Part shown: piece by piece, positions 17,893 to 25,897 of the stretch | Numbering within the stretch: position 1 is the stretch's first letter | Layout: every line of letters starts with the position of its first letter | Source of the DNA: CAVVSD01 sp963837655 | Lineage (GTDB): Bacteria > Actinomycetota > Thermoleophilia > Solirubrobacterales > Solirubrobacteraceae | Direction of reading: 5' to 3' | DNA length: 64,000 bases | NCBI GenBank assembly: GCA_963837655.1 | Contig: CAWIOK010000014.1 | Span: 124,001 to 188,000, forward strand | Translations under genes and position numbers: made by a program | Notes under the pieces: model-generated | Databases searched by the model: none | Seen by the model: the letters and a program-made list of their open reading frames with translations, nothing else | Told to the model about the DNA's origin: nothing

Positions 17893-18624
17893 ATGATGGA
17901 GCGCATGGCCGACAACGCCAGCGGGGGCCTCGAGCAGCTCTACGACGGGCTGCGCACCGCGATCATCCAGGGTCGCATCGCCCCGGGCACGCGGATGTCA
18001 CAGGTCCAACTCGCGGGCCAGCTCGGCGTGAGTCGCACCCCGCTGCGGGAGGCCATCCGCCTCCTTCAGCGTGAGGGCCTCATCGAGGCGGAGCGCAACC
18101 GCATGGTGACGGTCACCGGGCTCTCGGTCGACGACCTGGAGGCGATCTACGTCCTGCGCATCCTCAACGAGACGTTCGCCGCCTCGGTGACCGTCCCGGG
18201 GATGACCGACGACGACATCGGCGCGCTGCGGGAGCAGCTCGCGACGATGGCGGCGTCCGCGGGCGAGGACATGGCGACGTGGGGAGAGGCGCACCGTGCG
18301 TTCCACCGCGGTCTCATGGCCGGCGCCGGCGACCGGCTGCGGCGCTTCACCGACGAGCTCTGGGACCACTCCGAGCGCTACCGGCAGCTCTACCTGCGCC
18401 AGCCGAGCATCTGGGAGATCGGGGAGTCCGAGCACGCGGCGATCCTGGACGCCTGCCGCGCGCGCGACGGCGACCTCGTCGCGGCACGGCTCGCACGCCA
18501 TCTCGCGCGCCACGTCATCACGCTGATCCTGCTCATCGCACCCGATCGCGAGCCCGCGCTCGTCCGGCGGGCGGTGCGCAGCGTCGTGCGCGTCGAGGAC
18601 GTGGGCGCCGCCTTCCCGACCTAG
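17893..18624 (+). CDS. GntR-family regulator, FCD subfamily
   Basis: A 243-residue FadR/GntR-type repressor. The winged helix occupies residues 15-80 (LYDGLRTAIIQGRIAPGTRM, QLGVSRTPLREAIRLLQREG) and the rest is the FCD helical bundle, with metal/ligand histidines visible in EAHRAFHRGL, SEHAAILDACRARD and RHLARHV. Three ATGs (17893, 17896, 17905) could start it; none has a ribosome binding site. The stop codon lies inside the large inverted repeat at 18622-18711. The target is unknown; nearest candidates are the mhqO operon and the MetE-like gene. Confidence 0.85.
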   Translation: MMERMADNASGGLEQLYDGLRTAIIQGRIAPGTRMSQVQLAGQLGVSRTPLREAIRLLQREGLIEAERNRMVTVTGLSVDDLEAIYVLRILNETFAASVTVPGMTDDDIGALREQLATMAASAGEDMATWGEAHRAFHRGLMAGAGDRLRRFTDELWDHSERYRQLYLRQPSIWEIGESEHAAILDACRARDGDLVAARLARHLARHVITLILLIAPDREPALVRRAVRSVVRVEDVGAAFPT

Positions 18625-18711
18625 TGCATGTGGCCGGAAGTTCTGCGTGGAATCGGCGATTGCACGGGCCGGGCCCGCCGAAACGCGCAGAACTTGCGGA
18701 CGCCTGCACTA
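18622..18711. repeat. 90-bp nested inverted repeat between convergent genes
   Basis: Terminal arms TAGTGCA/TGCACTA (18622-18628 and 18705-18711), middle arms AAGTTCTGCG/CGCAGAACTT and inner arms TCGGCG/CGCCGA (18653-18658, 18676-18681) fold into one long hairpin. Both flanking genes take their TAG stop codon from the outer arm. It could be a bidirectional terminator or a small MITE-like insertion; there is no U tract. Confidence 0.65.
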
Positions 18712-19800
18712 GTTCGCGACGAGCGCGGTCGCCTGCTCGAGGTCGTAGACCGCGTCGTCGTGGGGCAGTCGGCCCAGGCCGCAGCTGTTGGACACGTCGA
18801 CGGGCCGTCCCACGAGCGCGTCGAGCCTGTGCAGCAGCCCCTGCTGCTCCTCGAGGCTGCGGCGCTCGTGGACGAAGCCCGCGATGATGCGCGTCCCGCC
18901 CGCCAGTCGCAGGCGGCGCAGCGGCTCGTAGAACGCGTCCTCGCGCGGCGGCGGCTCCTCGCCGGCTGCGAAGGGCAGGTGCATGAACTCCAGCGGATAG
19001 CCGACGGGCCAGTGCTCGGCGATCTTGTTCGCGACCAGCACGACCGGCTCGAGGTCGACGAGCTTGACCACCGACCGGTGGTGCATGTCCCCGAGGCACA
19101 GATGGATGCCGAACCTGGTGCCCGCCGGGCAGCGGCGCACGAGGCGCGCCATCGCCCGGGCGAAGTAGCCGGCGGCCGCCGGGCGCAGTCGCTCCGGCGC
19201 CGCGGACACGGGATAGAGCTGCCAGGGGATCTCGAGCTGGAACACGACGTCGTCGCCGGCCCGCTGCCGCACTGCCGTGATCTCCCGCACGATCGCGTCC
19301 GTGAAGCTGCGCTTGCTCAGCACGACCTGGGGCCCGAAGCAGCAGACGGCCATGTCGAAGTCGCCGGGCGCGCCGACCTGGAAGGCCTGGCCGGGCGTCC
19401 CCGACCGCTCGCGCGCGTCGAGGAACGCCGGATACCCCGCCTCGAAGGAGCTCAGGATGCCCGCGTCGATGAACTCGGGTCGGGGCCGCTTCCAGGGGCG
19501 CTTGAGCTTGAGCCGCGGGATGTGGTCGAAGTCCGACCAGTTTCCACCGCCGGCTGCGGGGTCGGCGTGTCGGTCGTCCGCCGTCGTGTCGTAGGTGCCG
19601 CCGAAGTCCTTCGCCACCTCCACGTCGGGGTGGCGGCGCATCATGTCGAAGACGGCGATCACCCACTTGCGGCGCTCGCCGGTCTCCCCGTCGGGGACGG
19701 AGCGGAGGTACGGGCCGACGGTGGAGTACGCAAGCTCGAGCGCCTCCTGCGGCGTGTCGCCGGGGAGCGCCCCGACGAGGTGGGCCAAGCGTTCCGGCAC
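18709..19800 (-). CDS. MetE/UroD-like TIM-barrel protein of unknown function
   Basis: A 363-residue protein I cannot name precisely. Its general pattern (DMMRRHPDVEVAKDFGG, QLEIPWQLYP, HLCLGDMHHRS near a putative metal site, and the C-terminal VSNSCGLGRL) resembles the cobalamin-independent methionine synthase superfamily, in which a cysteine near the C-terminus binds zinc. I place the start at GTG 19800 because GGAGGAGG lies just upstream; the longer reading upstream overlaps its promoter. It is divergent from the YCII protein, with mirror-image promoters. Possible roles include transfer of a methyl or thiol group, but this is inference from fold only. Confidence 0.6.
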   Translation of the reverse strand: MPERLAHLVGALPGDTPQEALELAYSTVGPYLRSVPDGETGERRKWVIAVFDMMRRHPDVEVAKDFGGTYDTTADDRHADPAAGGGNWSDFDHIPRLKLKRPWKRPRPEFIDAGILSSFEAGYPAFLDARERSGTPGQAFQVGAPGDFDMAVCCFGPQVVLSKRSFTDAIVREITAVRQRAGDDVVFQLEIPWQLYPVSAAPERLRPAAAGYFARAMARLVRRCPAGTRFGIHLCLGDMHHRSVVKLVDLEPVVLVANKIAEHWPVGYPLEFMHLPFAAGEEPPPREDAFYEPLRRLRLAGGTRIIAGFVHERRSLEEQQGLLHRLDALVGRPVDVSNSCGLGRLPHDDAVYDLEQATALVAN

Positions 19801-19830
19801 CGGTTCCTCCTCCGCGATGGACTGGACAAG

Positions 19831-19915
19831 TTCTGTGTACAGAATGCGCGACCGTAGGTCAAGGCAGTCCGAAGTTGGGGGTCGCTTTGACGCAAGCTCA
19901 GCGAATCTGTACACA
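19831..19915. promoter_or_regulatory. Mirror-image divergent promoters with shared operator
   Basis: Plus strand: TTGACG (19887-19892), 17 bases, TACACA (19910-19915). Minus strand: TTGACC (19862-19857), 17 bases, TACACA (19839-19834). Each -10 box lies in a TCTGTACACA or its reverse complement, and the left copy extends to the dyad TTCTGT-GT-ACAGAA (19831-19844). One regulator could shut both promoters. Confidence 0.6.
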
Positions 19916-19948
19916 TATTTGGCAAAGGACCACCTGCGGAGGGGACCC

Positions 19949-20347
19949 ATGTCGAACACCGAGATGCCGTGGCAGGAACTCGTCGACTACTCGGAGACGC
20001 ACGATCTGCTCGCCAAGAAGCTCTACGTCGTGTTCTCCGAGCCGACCGACGGGCTGGGTCCGGTCATGGAGACGCTCGACCCGCACGTCGCGCACCAGAC
20101 GCGGCTGGAGATGGACGGGACGATGTTCGCCGCCGGGCCGCTGGCGACGGACGACGAGCAGTCGTGGCGCGGGGACGGCATGTTCGTCTACCGCGCAGCC
20201 TCGATGCAGGAGGCGCGCGGCTACGCGGAGTCCGACCCGATGCACCAGGCGGGCGCCCGCTCGTTCCGGATCCGCCCCTGGCTCCTCAACGAGGGGACCT
20301 TCGGGATTCAGCTCTTCTACTCGGGCGGCAAGCCCAAGGTGCTGTAG
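19949..20347 (+). CDS. YCII-related domain protein
   Basis: A 132-residue protein of the YciI-like ferredoxin fold: KKLYVVFSEPTDGL, LDPHVAHQTRLEMDGTMFAA, GPLATDDEQSWRGDGMFVYR and ARGYAESDPMHQAGARSFRI, which is the YCII strand-helix pattern with its conserved histidine and DP pair. GGAGGGGA lies just before the ATG at 19949. YCII proteins are small putative enzymes or ligand binders; some take part in ring dehalogenation. It shares a regulated intergenic region with the divergent MetE-like gene, so the two may belong to one pathway. Confidence 0.78.
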   Translation: MSNTEMPWQELVDYSETHDLLAKKLYVVFSEPTDGLGPVMETLDPHVAHQTRLEMDGTMFAAGPLATDDEQSWRGDGMFVYRAASMQEARGYAESDPMHQAGARSFRIRPWLLNEGTFGIQLFYSGGKPKVL

Positions 20348-20351
20348 CTCG

Positions 20352-20801
20352 CTAGCCCAGGAGCCGGTCCCAGGCGTCGCCGAGCGCCTGTTGCTCCTCG
20401 TCGCCGAGGCGGTCGAGGAAGTACTCGCGGACGCCGGCGAGGTGCGTGCGCCGTGCCGCCTCGAACTTGACCAGCCCGGTCTGGGTGAGCTCCGCGTAGC
20501 TGCCGCGCCCGTCGTCGACGCACGCGTTGCGGACGACGTAGCCGAGCGCGACGAGACGGTCGACCAGTCGCGTCAGCCCGCTGCGGCTCAGCAGCACGCA
20601 GTCTGCGATGTCGGCCATGCGCAGGCGGTGTCCCTCCGTGTCGGCGAGGAACATGAGCACCTCGTACGCCGACACCGAGAGCCCGTGCTCGCGGTGCATC
20701 TGCGCGTCCAGCTCGCGGGTGACCGCGGCGTGGACCTGCAGCATGCCGCGCCACGCGCGGAGCTCCTGAGGGGCCAGAGTGGTGGGTGACGGTCGTGTCA
20801 T
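20352..20801 (-). CDS. MarR-family transcriptional regulator
   Basis: A 149-residue winged-helix repressor: LRAWRGMLQVHAAVTRELDA (dimer helix), LSVSAYEVLMFLADTEGHRL, RMADIADCVLLSRSGLTRLV (recognition helix), and the wing RNACVDDGRGSYAELTQTGL. A perfect 9-base-arm dyad lies 20 bases upstream of the ATG at 20801, as expected for autorepression. The TTGC-N4-GCAA core of that dyad recurs in front of mhqO, whose Bacillus homologue is controlled by the MarR protein MhqR, so this is a good candidate regulator of mhqO-mhqD. The convergent YCII gene ends 4 bases away. Confidence 0.87.
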   Translation of the reverse strand: MTRPSPTTLAPQELRAWRGMLQVHAAVTRELDAQMHREHGLSVSAYEVLMFLADTEGHRLRMADIADCVLLSRSGLTRLVDRLVALGYVVRNACVDDGRGSYAELTQTGLVKFEAARRTHLAGVREYFLDRLGDEEQQALGDAWDRLLG

Positions 20802-20820
20802 CGCCACCCACCACTGTAGC

Positions 20821-20842
20821 GATGGTTGCTTTCGCAACCATC
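20821..20842. promoter_or_regulatory. Operator dyad of the MarR gene
   Basis: GATGGTTGC-TTTC-GCAACCATC is a perfect inverted repeat with 9-base arms and a 4-base spacer, immediately upstream of the MarR start. Confidence 0.65.
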
Positions 20843-20861
20843 CGGTCCGGCGGTGCCGGTG

Positions 20862-22253
20862 CTACTCCGCCTTGCCCTGCAGCAGCGCGAACTTGTCCGT
20901 GTGGTCGTTCGTGCCCAGCACTGCGGACGCCTGCGGGCCGGCCGCCCACACGGGCACCGCGGCGCCGGTGTGCTGCTGGCTCGGCGGGACCGCGGCGGCC
21001 GGGTTGCCCCCGGCGGTGCCGTAGGTCACCCGCATCGTCTGGCCGTCCGTCGTCGTCAGGTTGTTCGAGTAGCCCGTCGGGTCGTTCGCACCCTCGGAGT
21101 CCTCGGAGACGATCTGGCTCGTGTGCGAGTGGTCTGCCGTGACCACCACGAGCGTGTCCGGGTGGCTTGCCTGGTAGTCCATGGCGACGCCGATCGCGTC
21201 GTCGAACGCGACCGTCTCACCGATCTGGGCGCACGCGTTCGCCGCGTGGTCCTGCTTGTCGATGGACGCGCCCTCGACCTGCAGGAAGAAGCCCTTGTCG
21301 GACCCGTCGAGCAGCTCGAGCGCCTTGGACGTCATCGCGGACAGGCTCGGCTCCGTACCTGGCCGGTGACCCGTCTGGCACTTCTGCGCCGGAGTCCCGG
21401 CGCCGAGGGTCGCCTGCGGGCCGGTCCACTCGGTCGTCATGTTGCTCTTGGTGAACAGCCCGAGGAGCGGCTTGGAGCCGTCGGCGGCCGCGAGCTCGTC
21501 GGCGTTCCCGACGATGTCGTAGCCGAGACCCTTCGCGTAGTCGACGACCGTCGGGCCCGCGTCGGTCTTCTGCTCGAAGCGGCCGAGGCCGCCACCCAGC
21601 GTGACGTCGGCCTTGTGGTCGACCATCTGCTCGGCGATGGAGCCGAGGCCGCCCGCGGCCTTCGTCTCGCCCTTGCAGTCCTCGGCCGTGTCCTCAGGGC
21701 CCTGGCAGTCGCGCAGGGACATGTGCGACGCCAGGACTGCAGGGGTGGCGTCGGTGATCTCGGCGGTCGAGACGTCGCCGGTCTTCTTGCCCGCCTTCTG
21801 GGCCAGCTCGAGGACCGTGTCGAGGTTCTTGCCCGGCACGCCGATCGCGGTGCTCGGACCCTGCGAGATGCGCTCGTCGACGGTCTTCTGGCCGGTCGCC
21901 CACATCGTGCCCGTCGACGCGGAGTCGGGGTCGTAGTCAGGGAGGTACTTCGGGCCGGCGCCCGGCTTGACCGACCAGGTCGTGTCGAAGCCGGTGAACG
22001 GCAGGCGGTCGATGTTCATCCTGCCGCCGGCGCCGTACTGGTAATAGCGCGCAGCGGTCACCTCCGAGATGCCCATGCCGTCGCCGAGGAGGTAGATGAC
22101 GTTCTTGGGTGCCTTCGTTTCGAGATTCGCCTTGACGCCCTTCGTGGCGTCGTGCTTTCCGCCTATGGCGAGCGATGCCCCGCCGAGGCCGAGGACGATG
22201 GCGGCGCCCACGCCGCCGACGGCGAGCGGGAGTCGCCGGGAGCCCTTGGACAA
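20862..22253 (-). CDS. phoA: Alkaline phosphatase, exported
   Basis: A 463-residue PhoA-family phosphomonoesterase. The N-terminus has a signal peptide or anchor (KGSRRLPLAVGGVGAAIVLG). Metal and active-site segments follow: YLLGDGMGISEV, the nucleophile serine in DSASTGTMWATG, KTGDVSTAEITDATPA, GFFLQVEGASIDKQDHAAN, TADHSHTSQI and QQHTGAAVPVWAAGP. It releases phosphate from organic esters outside the membrane. The start is TTG at 22253, five bases after GGAGG. Eleven-base direct repeats resembling a PHO box lie 55-76 bases upstream, so expression under phosphate starvation is likely. Confidence 0.9.
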   Translation of the reverse strand: MSKGSRRLPLAVGGVGAAIVLGLGGASLAIGGKHDATKGVKANLETKAPKNVIYLLGDGMGISEVTAARYYQYGAGGRMNIDRLPFTGFDTTWSVKPGAGPKYLPDYDPDSASTGTMWATGQKTVDERISQGPSTAIGVPGKNLDTVLELAQKAGKKTGDVSTAEITDATPAVLASHMSLRDCQGPEDTAEDCKGETKAAGGLGSIAEQMVDHKADVTLGGGLGRFEQKTDAGPTVVDYAKGLGYDIVGNADELAAADGSKPLLGLFTKSNMTTEWTGPQATLGAGTPAQKCQTGHRPGTEPSLSAMTSKALELLDGSDKGFFLQVEGASIDKQDHAANACAQIGETVAFDDAIGVAMDYQASHPDTLVVVTADHSHTSQIVSEDSEGANDPTGYSNNLTTTDGQTMRVTYGTAGGNPAAAVPPSQQHTGAAVPVWAAGPQASAVLGTNDHTDKFALLQGKAE

Positions 22254-22307
22254 GTGGACCTCCGTGTGAGTTGGCTGAGCCCCTGAGGCTCCCGGTCGCA
22301 TGGTCGG

Positions 22308-22329
22308 GTTGTGTGAGCGTCCGGTGAAT
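22308..22329 (-). promoter_or_regulatory. PHO-box-like direct repeats before phoA
   Basis: On the minus strand ATTCACCGGAC is followed directly by GCTCACACAAC, two 11-base units close to the GTTCACC-type repeats bound by actinobacterial PhoP. Confidence 0.55.
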
Positions 22330-22353
22330 GCAGCGCGAGTGGGCGCCCCGGCG

Positions 22354-22824
22354 ATGACGGAGCCGGATCCCAGCCGGTGGAAGGCCCTCGCGGTCTGCCT
22401 GGCGGCGGGGTTCATGACGCTGCTGGACGTCTCGATCGTCGACACGGCGCCGCCGAGCGTCGAGCAGGGGCTGGGCGCGGAGCCCGACGAGCTGCAGTGG
22501 ATCGTGTCCGGCTCCGCGCTGACGCTCGGGTCGCTGCTCGTGGCCTCAGGCCGGGTCGGCGACGCGCGCGGGCGCCGCCCGGTGTTCGTCGCCGACGTCC
22601 CGGTGGGGATCGGTCCTGCTCGGCCCGTCCGCCGTGTGCACCTGGTGTCGTTCATCGAGCAGCGGACGTCGCACAGCCCGCTGCGCCTCGCCCTGTTCCC
22701 GGAACCCGTCGTCAATCTGCAGCTCGGCTGCCCGGCCGGCAGCGCGATCACGGGAAGCGTCTTCTGCTCCGAGCCGGACGCCGTGACGAAGACCTCGGAC
22801 GCACAGCGCGAGATGCACGCTTGA
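22354..22824 (+). pseudogene. Remnant of a DHA2 MFS transporter
   Basis: The first 75 residues are the beginning of a DHA2 transporter (FMTLLDVSIVDTAPPSVEQG, LQWIVSGSALTLGSLLVASG, RVGDARGRRPVF), then the sequence jumps to VADVPVGIG, the motif normally found after the sixth helix, and the remainder is not transporter-like. An internal deletion removed helices 3 to 6 and everything after is lost. It cannot encode a working pump. It sits between phoA and the CMD-family gene. Confidence 0.65.
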
Positions 22825-22857
22825 TATACCCGTGCCTCCCGACCGCGAGAGGCACCC

Positions 22858-23331
22858 ATGCCCCACATCCCGTCCACCGGAGTGGCAGCAGGTCCGTCGT
22901 CGCAGATCCTCGAGCATCGTCCTGAGATCCGCGCCGCCTGGGACGCGCTGGACGACGCGCTCCTCGGCCCCGGGTCCACCCTGCCGGTCTCGCTCAAGGA
23001 GAACGTCCGCCGCGCGCTGGCGACCGACCTCGGGTGCCGCTACTGCGCGTCCTTCGGCTCGCCCCCGACCGAACCGGCCGATCTGCAGGAGTCGCTCGCC
23101 ATCGCGTTCGCCGAGCTTGCCGCCGAGGACCACAAGTCGATCGGCGCGCCGATGTTCGAGACGCTGCGCGAGGAGTTCACGGAGGAGCAGATCGTCGAGC
23201 TGTGCGCGTGGGTCTGCTTCAAGATCGGGTCCAACATGCTGGGCGCGATCTTCGGGCTCGACCCGTCGACGGAGGAGGATCGCCGCGCGTACGAGGCGAT
23301 GCTCACCGAGCGCGCCGCGGTGACGGCGTAG
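22858..23331 (+). CDS. Carboxymuconolactone decarboxylase / AhpD-family protein
   Basis: A 157-residue all-helical CMD-family protein. The redox-type motif is visible as GCRYCASFG (CxxC) near residue 60, preceded by LKENVRRALATDLG and followed by AIAFAELAAEDHKSI and ELCAWVCFKIGSN. Members with CxxC are usually alkylhydroperoxidase-like reductases, others act in ring-fission pathways. GAGAGG precedes the ATG. The dehydratase gene starts 7 bases downstream, so the two form one unit. Confidence 0.85.
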   Translation: MPHIPSTGVAAGPSSQILEHRPEIRAAWDALDDALLGPGSTLPVSLKENVRRALATDLGCRYCASFGSPPTEPADLQESLAIAFAELAAEDHKSIGAPMFETLREEFTEEQIVELCAWVCFKIGSNMLGAIFGLDPSTEEDRRAYEAMLTERAAVTA

Positions 23332-23337
23332 CCGGCG

Positions 23338-25005
23338 ATGGAGGGGAGCTCGATCCGCCGCGATCTGCGCGCCGGGCTGCGCGCGGGCGCCGATCGCGCG
23401 GCCGCCCGCTCGCACTTCCGCGCGATGGGGATCGACCCCGAGCGCCTCGACGGGCCGATCGTCGGGATCGCCTCGACGTGGACGGGCACGATGCCCTGCA
23501 ACCTCAACCACCGGCGCCTGGCCGACGGCGTCTCGGCCGCGGTGGAGGCCGCCGGCGGCGTCCCGCTCGTGTTCAACACGATCGCCGTCTCCGACAACCA
23601 GACGCAGGGCACCCCGGGGATGCGCGCGTCGCTGGTGTCGCGCGAGGTGATCGCGGACTCGATCGAGCTGATGGTGCACGCGCACGACTTCGACGCGGTC
23701 GTGTGCCTCGTCGGCTGCGACAAGACCGTCCCCGCCGCGCTCATGGCGCTGGCGAGGGTGGACCGGCCGGCCGTCGTGCTGTCCGGGGGGCCGATGCTCG
23801 CGGGCCGCTGGCATGACCGCGAGGTCACGATCCAGGACGTATGGGAGGCGGTCGGCGCGCACGAGCGCGGCCGGATGTCGCGGTCCGACCTCGACACGAT
23901 CGAGCGCGTCGCCTGCCCCGGCCCCGGCTACTGCGCGGGGAACTTCACCGCGAACACGATGGCCATCGCGGTCGACATGCTCGGGATCGGCTTCATCGGC
24001 GACGGGCTGATCCCGGCCGCCTACGAGGTGGAGAAGGACGCGGCCGCCGCCCGCGCGGGAACGCTGGCGGTGTCGCTCGCCGAGCGTGGGGTGACGTCGC
24101 GGGCCTTCCTCGACCGGCGCGCGCTCGAGAACGCGATGACCGGGATCGTCGCCAGCGGCGGGTCCACGAACGGCTTCCTGCACGTGCTGGCGATCGCCCG
24201 CGAGGCCGGCGTGGAGCTCACGCTGGACGACCTCGCCGCGATCAGCGCCCGCACCCCGGTCATCGCAGACCTCCTGCCCGGCGGCGCCTGGGCCGCGGAG
24301 GACCTACACCGCGCGGGCGGGACCGCGACCCTGATCCGCGAGCTCATCCGCAGCGGCCACGTCGACGGGGACGCGCCGACGGTCGACGGGCGCACGCTCG
24401 CCGAGGCGACGGCGCAGGCGACCGAGCCCGACGGCGAGATCATCGGATCGTTCAAGCCGCGTGGATCGCTCTACGCGCTGCGCGGGAGCCTCGCGCCGGA
24501 CGGCGCCGTCTCCAAGCACGCGGGGACGGCGCGCCGCTCGCACACCGGGCCTGCGCGGGTCTTCGACGACGAGCAGGCGTGCACCGCGGCGGTGCGCTCC
24601 GGCGTCGTCGTCGAGGGCGACGTCATCGTCCTGCGCCACGAGGGCCCGGCCGGCGGCCCCGGCATGCGCGAGATGCTCAGCGTCACGTCCTCGGTCGTGG
24701 GCGCCGGACTGGGCGACGTGGTCGCGCTCGTGACCGACGGGCGCTTCTCGGGCGCGACACGCGGGCTCATGGTGGGGCACGTCGCCCCCGAGGCGGCGCG
24801 GGGCGGACCCATCGCGGTGATCGAGGACGGCGATCTCGTGACGATCGACCTGGACGCGGGGCGGCTGGACGTCGACCTGCCCGCGGCGGAGCTCGAGCGG
24901 CGCCTGGCCGCCTGGACCCCGCCGGCGCCGCGCTTCACCGGCGGCGTGTTCGCGCGCTACGCCGCGTCGGTCGGCTCGGCCTCCGACGGCGCCGTGCTCA
25001 CCTGA
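23338..25005 (+). CDS. IlvD/Edd-family dehydratase, probably acting on a sugar acid
   Basis: A 555-residue iron-sulphur dehydratase. The cluster cysteines are visible in MPCNLN, LVGCDKTVP and CPGPGYCAGNFTANTM, and the C-terminal domain has TDGRFSGATRGLMVGHVAPE. Family members remove water from dihydroxy acids in branched-chain amino-acid synthesis or from gluconate, xylonate and similar sugar acids. The convergent neighbours are a glucose-dehydrogenase-like enzyme and an SDR epimerase, and no ilvB, ilvC or ilvE is nearby, so I favour a sugar-acid dehydratase. Its end overlaps the convergent SDR gene by 8 bases. Confidence 0.85.
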   Translation: MEGSSIRRDLRAGLRAGADRAAARSHFRAMGIDPERLDGPIVGIASTWTGTMPCNLNHRRLADGVSAAVEAAGGVPLVFNTIAVSDNQTQGTPGMRASLVSREVIADSIELMVHAHDFDAVVCLVGCDKTVPAALMALARVDRPAVVLSGGPMLAGRWHDREVTIQDVWEAVGAHERGRMSRSDLDTIERVACPGPGYCAGNFTANTMAIAVDMLGIGFIGDGLIPAAYEVEKDAAAARAGTLAVSLAERGVTSRAFLDRRALENAMTGIVASGGSTNGFLHVLAIAREAGVELTLDDLAAISARTPVIADLLPGGAWAAEDLHRAGGTATLIRELIRSGHVDGDAPTVDGRTLAEATAQATEPDGEIIGSFKPRGSLYALRGSLAPDGAVSKHAGTARRSHTGPARVFDDEQACTAAVRSGVVVEGDVIVLRHEGPAGGPGMREMLSVTSSVVGAGLGDVVALVTDGRFSGATRGLMVGHVAPEAARGGPIAVIEDGDLVTIDLDAGRLDVDLPAAELERRLAAWTPPAPRFTGGVFARYAASVGSASDGAVLT

Positions 25006-25897
25006 ACGCGGCGATCGCCTGGGCGACTCCCTCGGCGAAGGGCCGCGACGTCGGGCCGCCGACCAGCTCGAGGAACGACGTCGCGTCGACCGACGGCGGG
25101 AACGGCAGCGGGTCGCCCTCGCTCGTGATCGTGCCGGTCGCCTCGGGCGCCGCCGCCTCGATCGCCGCGATCACCTCCGCGACGCTCACGACCGGCCCGT
25201 CGAGGTTGTGCACGGAGGCGCCCTCGGCGCCTGCCTCGATCGCGCGGACGAACGCCTCACCGGCGTCGGCGGAGTACTGGAACTGCAGCGAGCCGCCGAA
25301 CGGGATCGTGAACGACTCGCCCTTCGCCGCGGCGACCATCGCGGCGGTCGGGGCCGACGTCAGGCCCTGGTCGCGGCCGGGTCCGTAGACCGTGTGCGGC
25401 CGCAGGCCGACCGACGCGACGCCGTAGTCCTCGAAGTAGCGCCGTGCGGTGCCCTCGTTGGCGAGCTTGAAGACTCCGTACAGGGTGCCGGGGTACTCGC
25501 CTGCCTGCGTGGGCAGCGCGGCGATCGACGACGCGTAGACGACCGGGGCCATCCCGTCGCCGCGGCGGCGGACCGCCTCGAGGACGTTGACGGTGCCGGT
25601 CACGTTCACGTCGGCGCCGGCCACGGGGTTCTCGCGGACGAACGGAACCTGCAGCGCGGCGAGGTGCAGCACGCCGGTGATGTCGTGCTGCTCCATGACC
25701 TCCTCGAGCTGCGCGAGGTCGGTGACGTCGCCCTGGACGCGGGGGAGCGCGGCGAGCTCGTCGTCGGAGAGCGCCAGGCGCAGCCGGTGGTTGCTCCCGC
25801 CGAGATCGAACGTCACGACGTCGTGGCCGCGGTCCAGCAACGAGCGCACCGTCCAGGCGCCGATCGCGCCGAGCGCGCCGGTGACCAGGTATCTCAT
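24998..25897 (-). CDS. NAD-dependent epimerase/dehydratase (extended SDR)
   Basis: A 299-residue Rossmann protein: N-terminal GALGAIGAWTVRSLLDRGHD, GDVTDLAQLEEVMEQHD, GVLHLAALQVPFVRENP, and the catalytic region with SSIAALPT and YGVFKLANE (YxxxK). Family members epimerise, dehydrate or oxidise sugars, often as nucleotide derivatives; uronate or aldose dehydrogenation is also possible. Its ATG overlaps the stop of the glucose-dehydrogenase-like gene (ATGA), so the two are coupled. Confidence 0.85.
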   Translation of the reverse strand: MRYLVTGALGAIGAWTVRSLLDRGHDVVTFDLGGSNHRLRLALSDDELAALPRVQGDVTDLAQLEEVMEQHDITGVLHLAALQVPFVRENPVAGADVNVTGTVNVLEAVRRRGDGMAPVVYASSIAALPTQAGEYPGTLYGVFKLANEGTARRYFEDYGVASVGLRPHTVYGPGRDQGLTSAPTAAMVAAAKGESFTIPFGGSLQFQYSADAGEAFVRAIEAGAEGASVHNLDGPVVSVAEVIAAIEAAAPEATGTITSEGDPLPFPPSVDATSFLELVGGPTSRPFAEGVAQAIAAFR

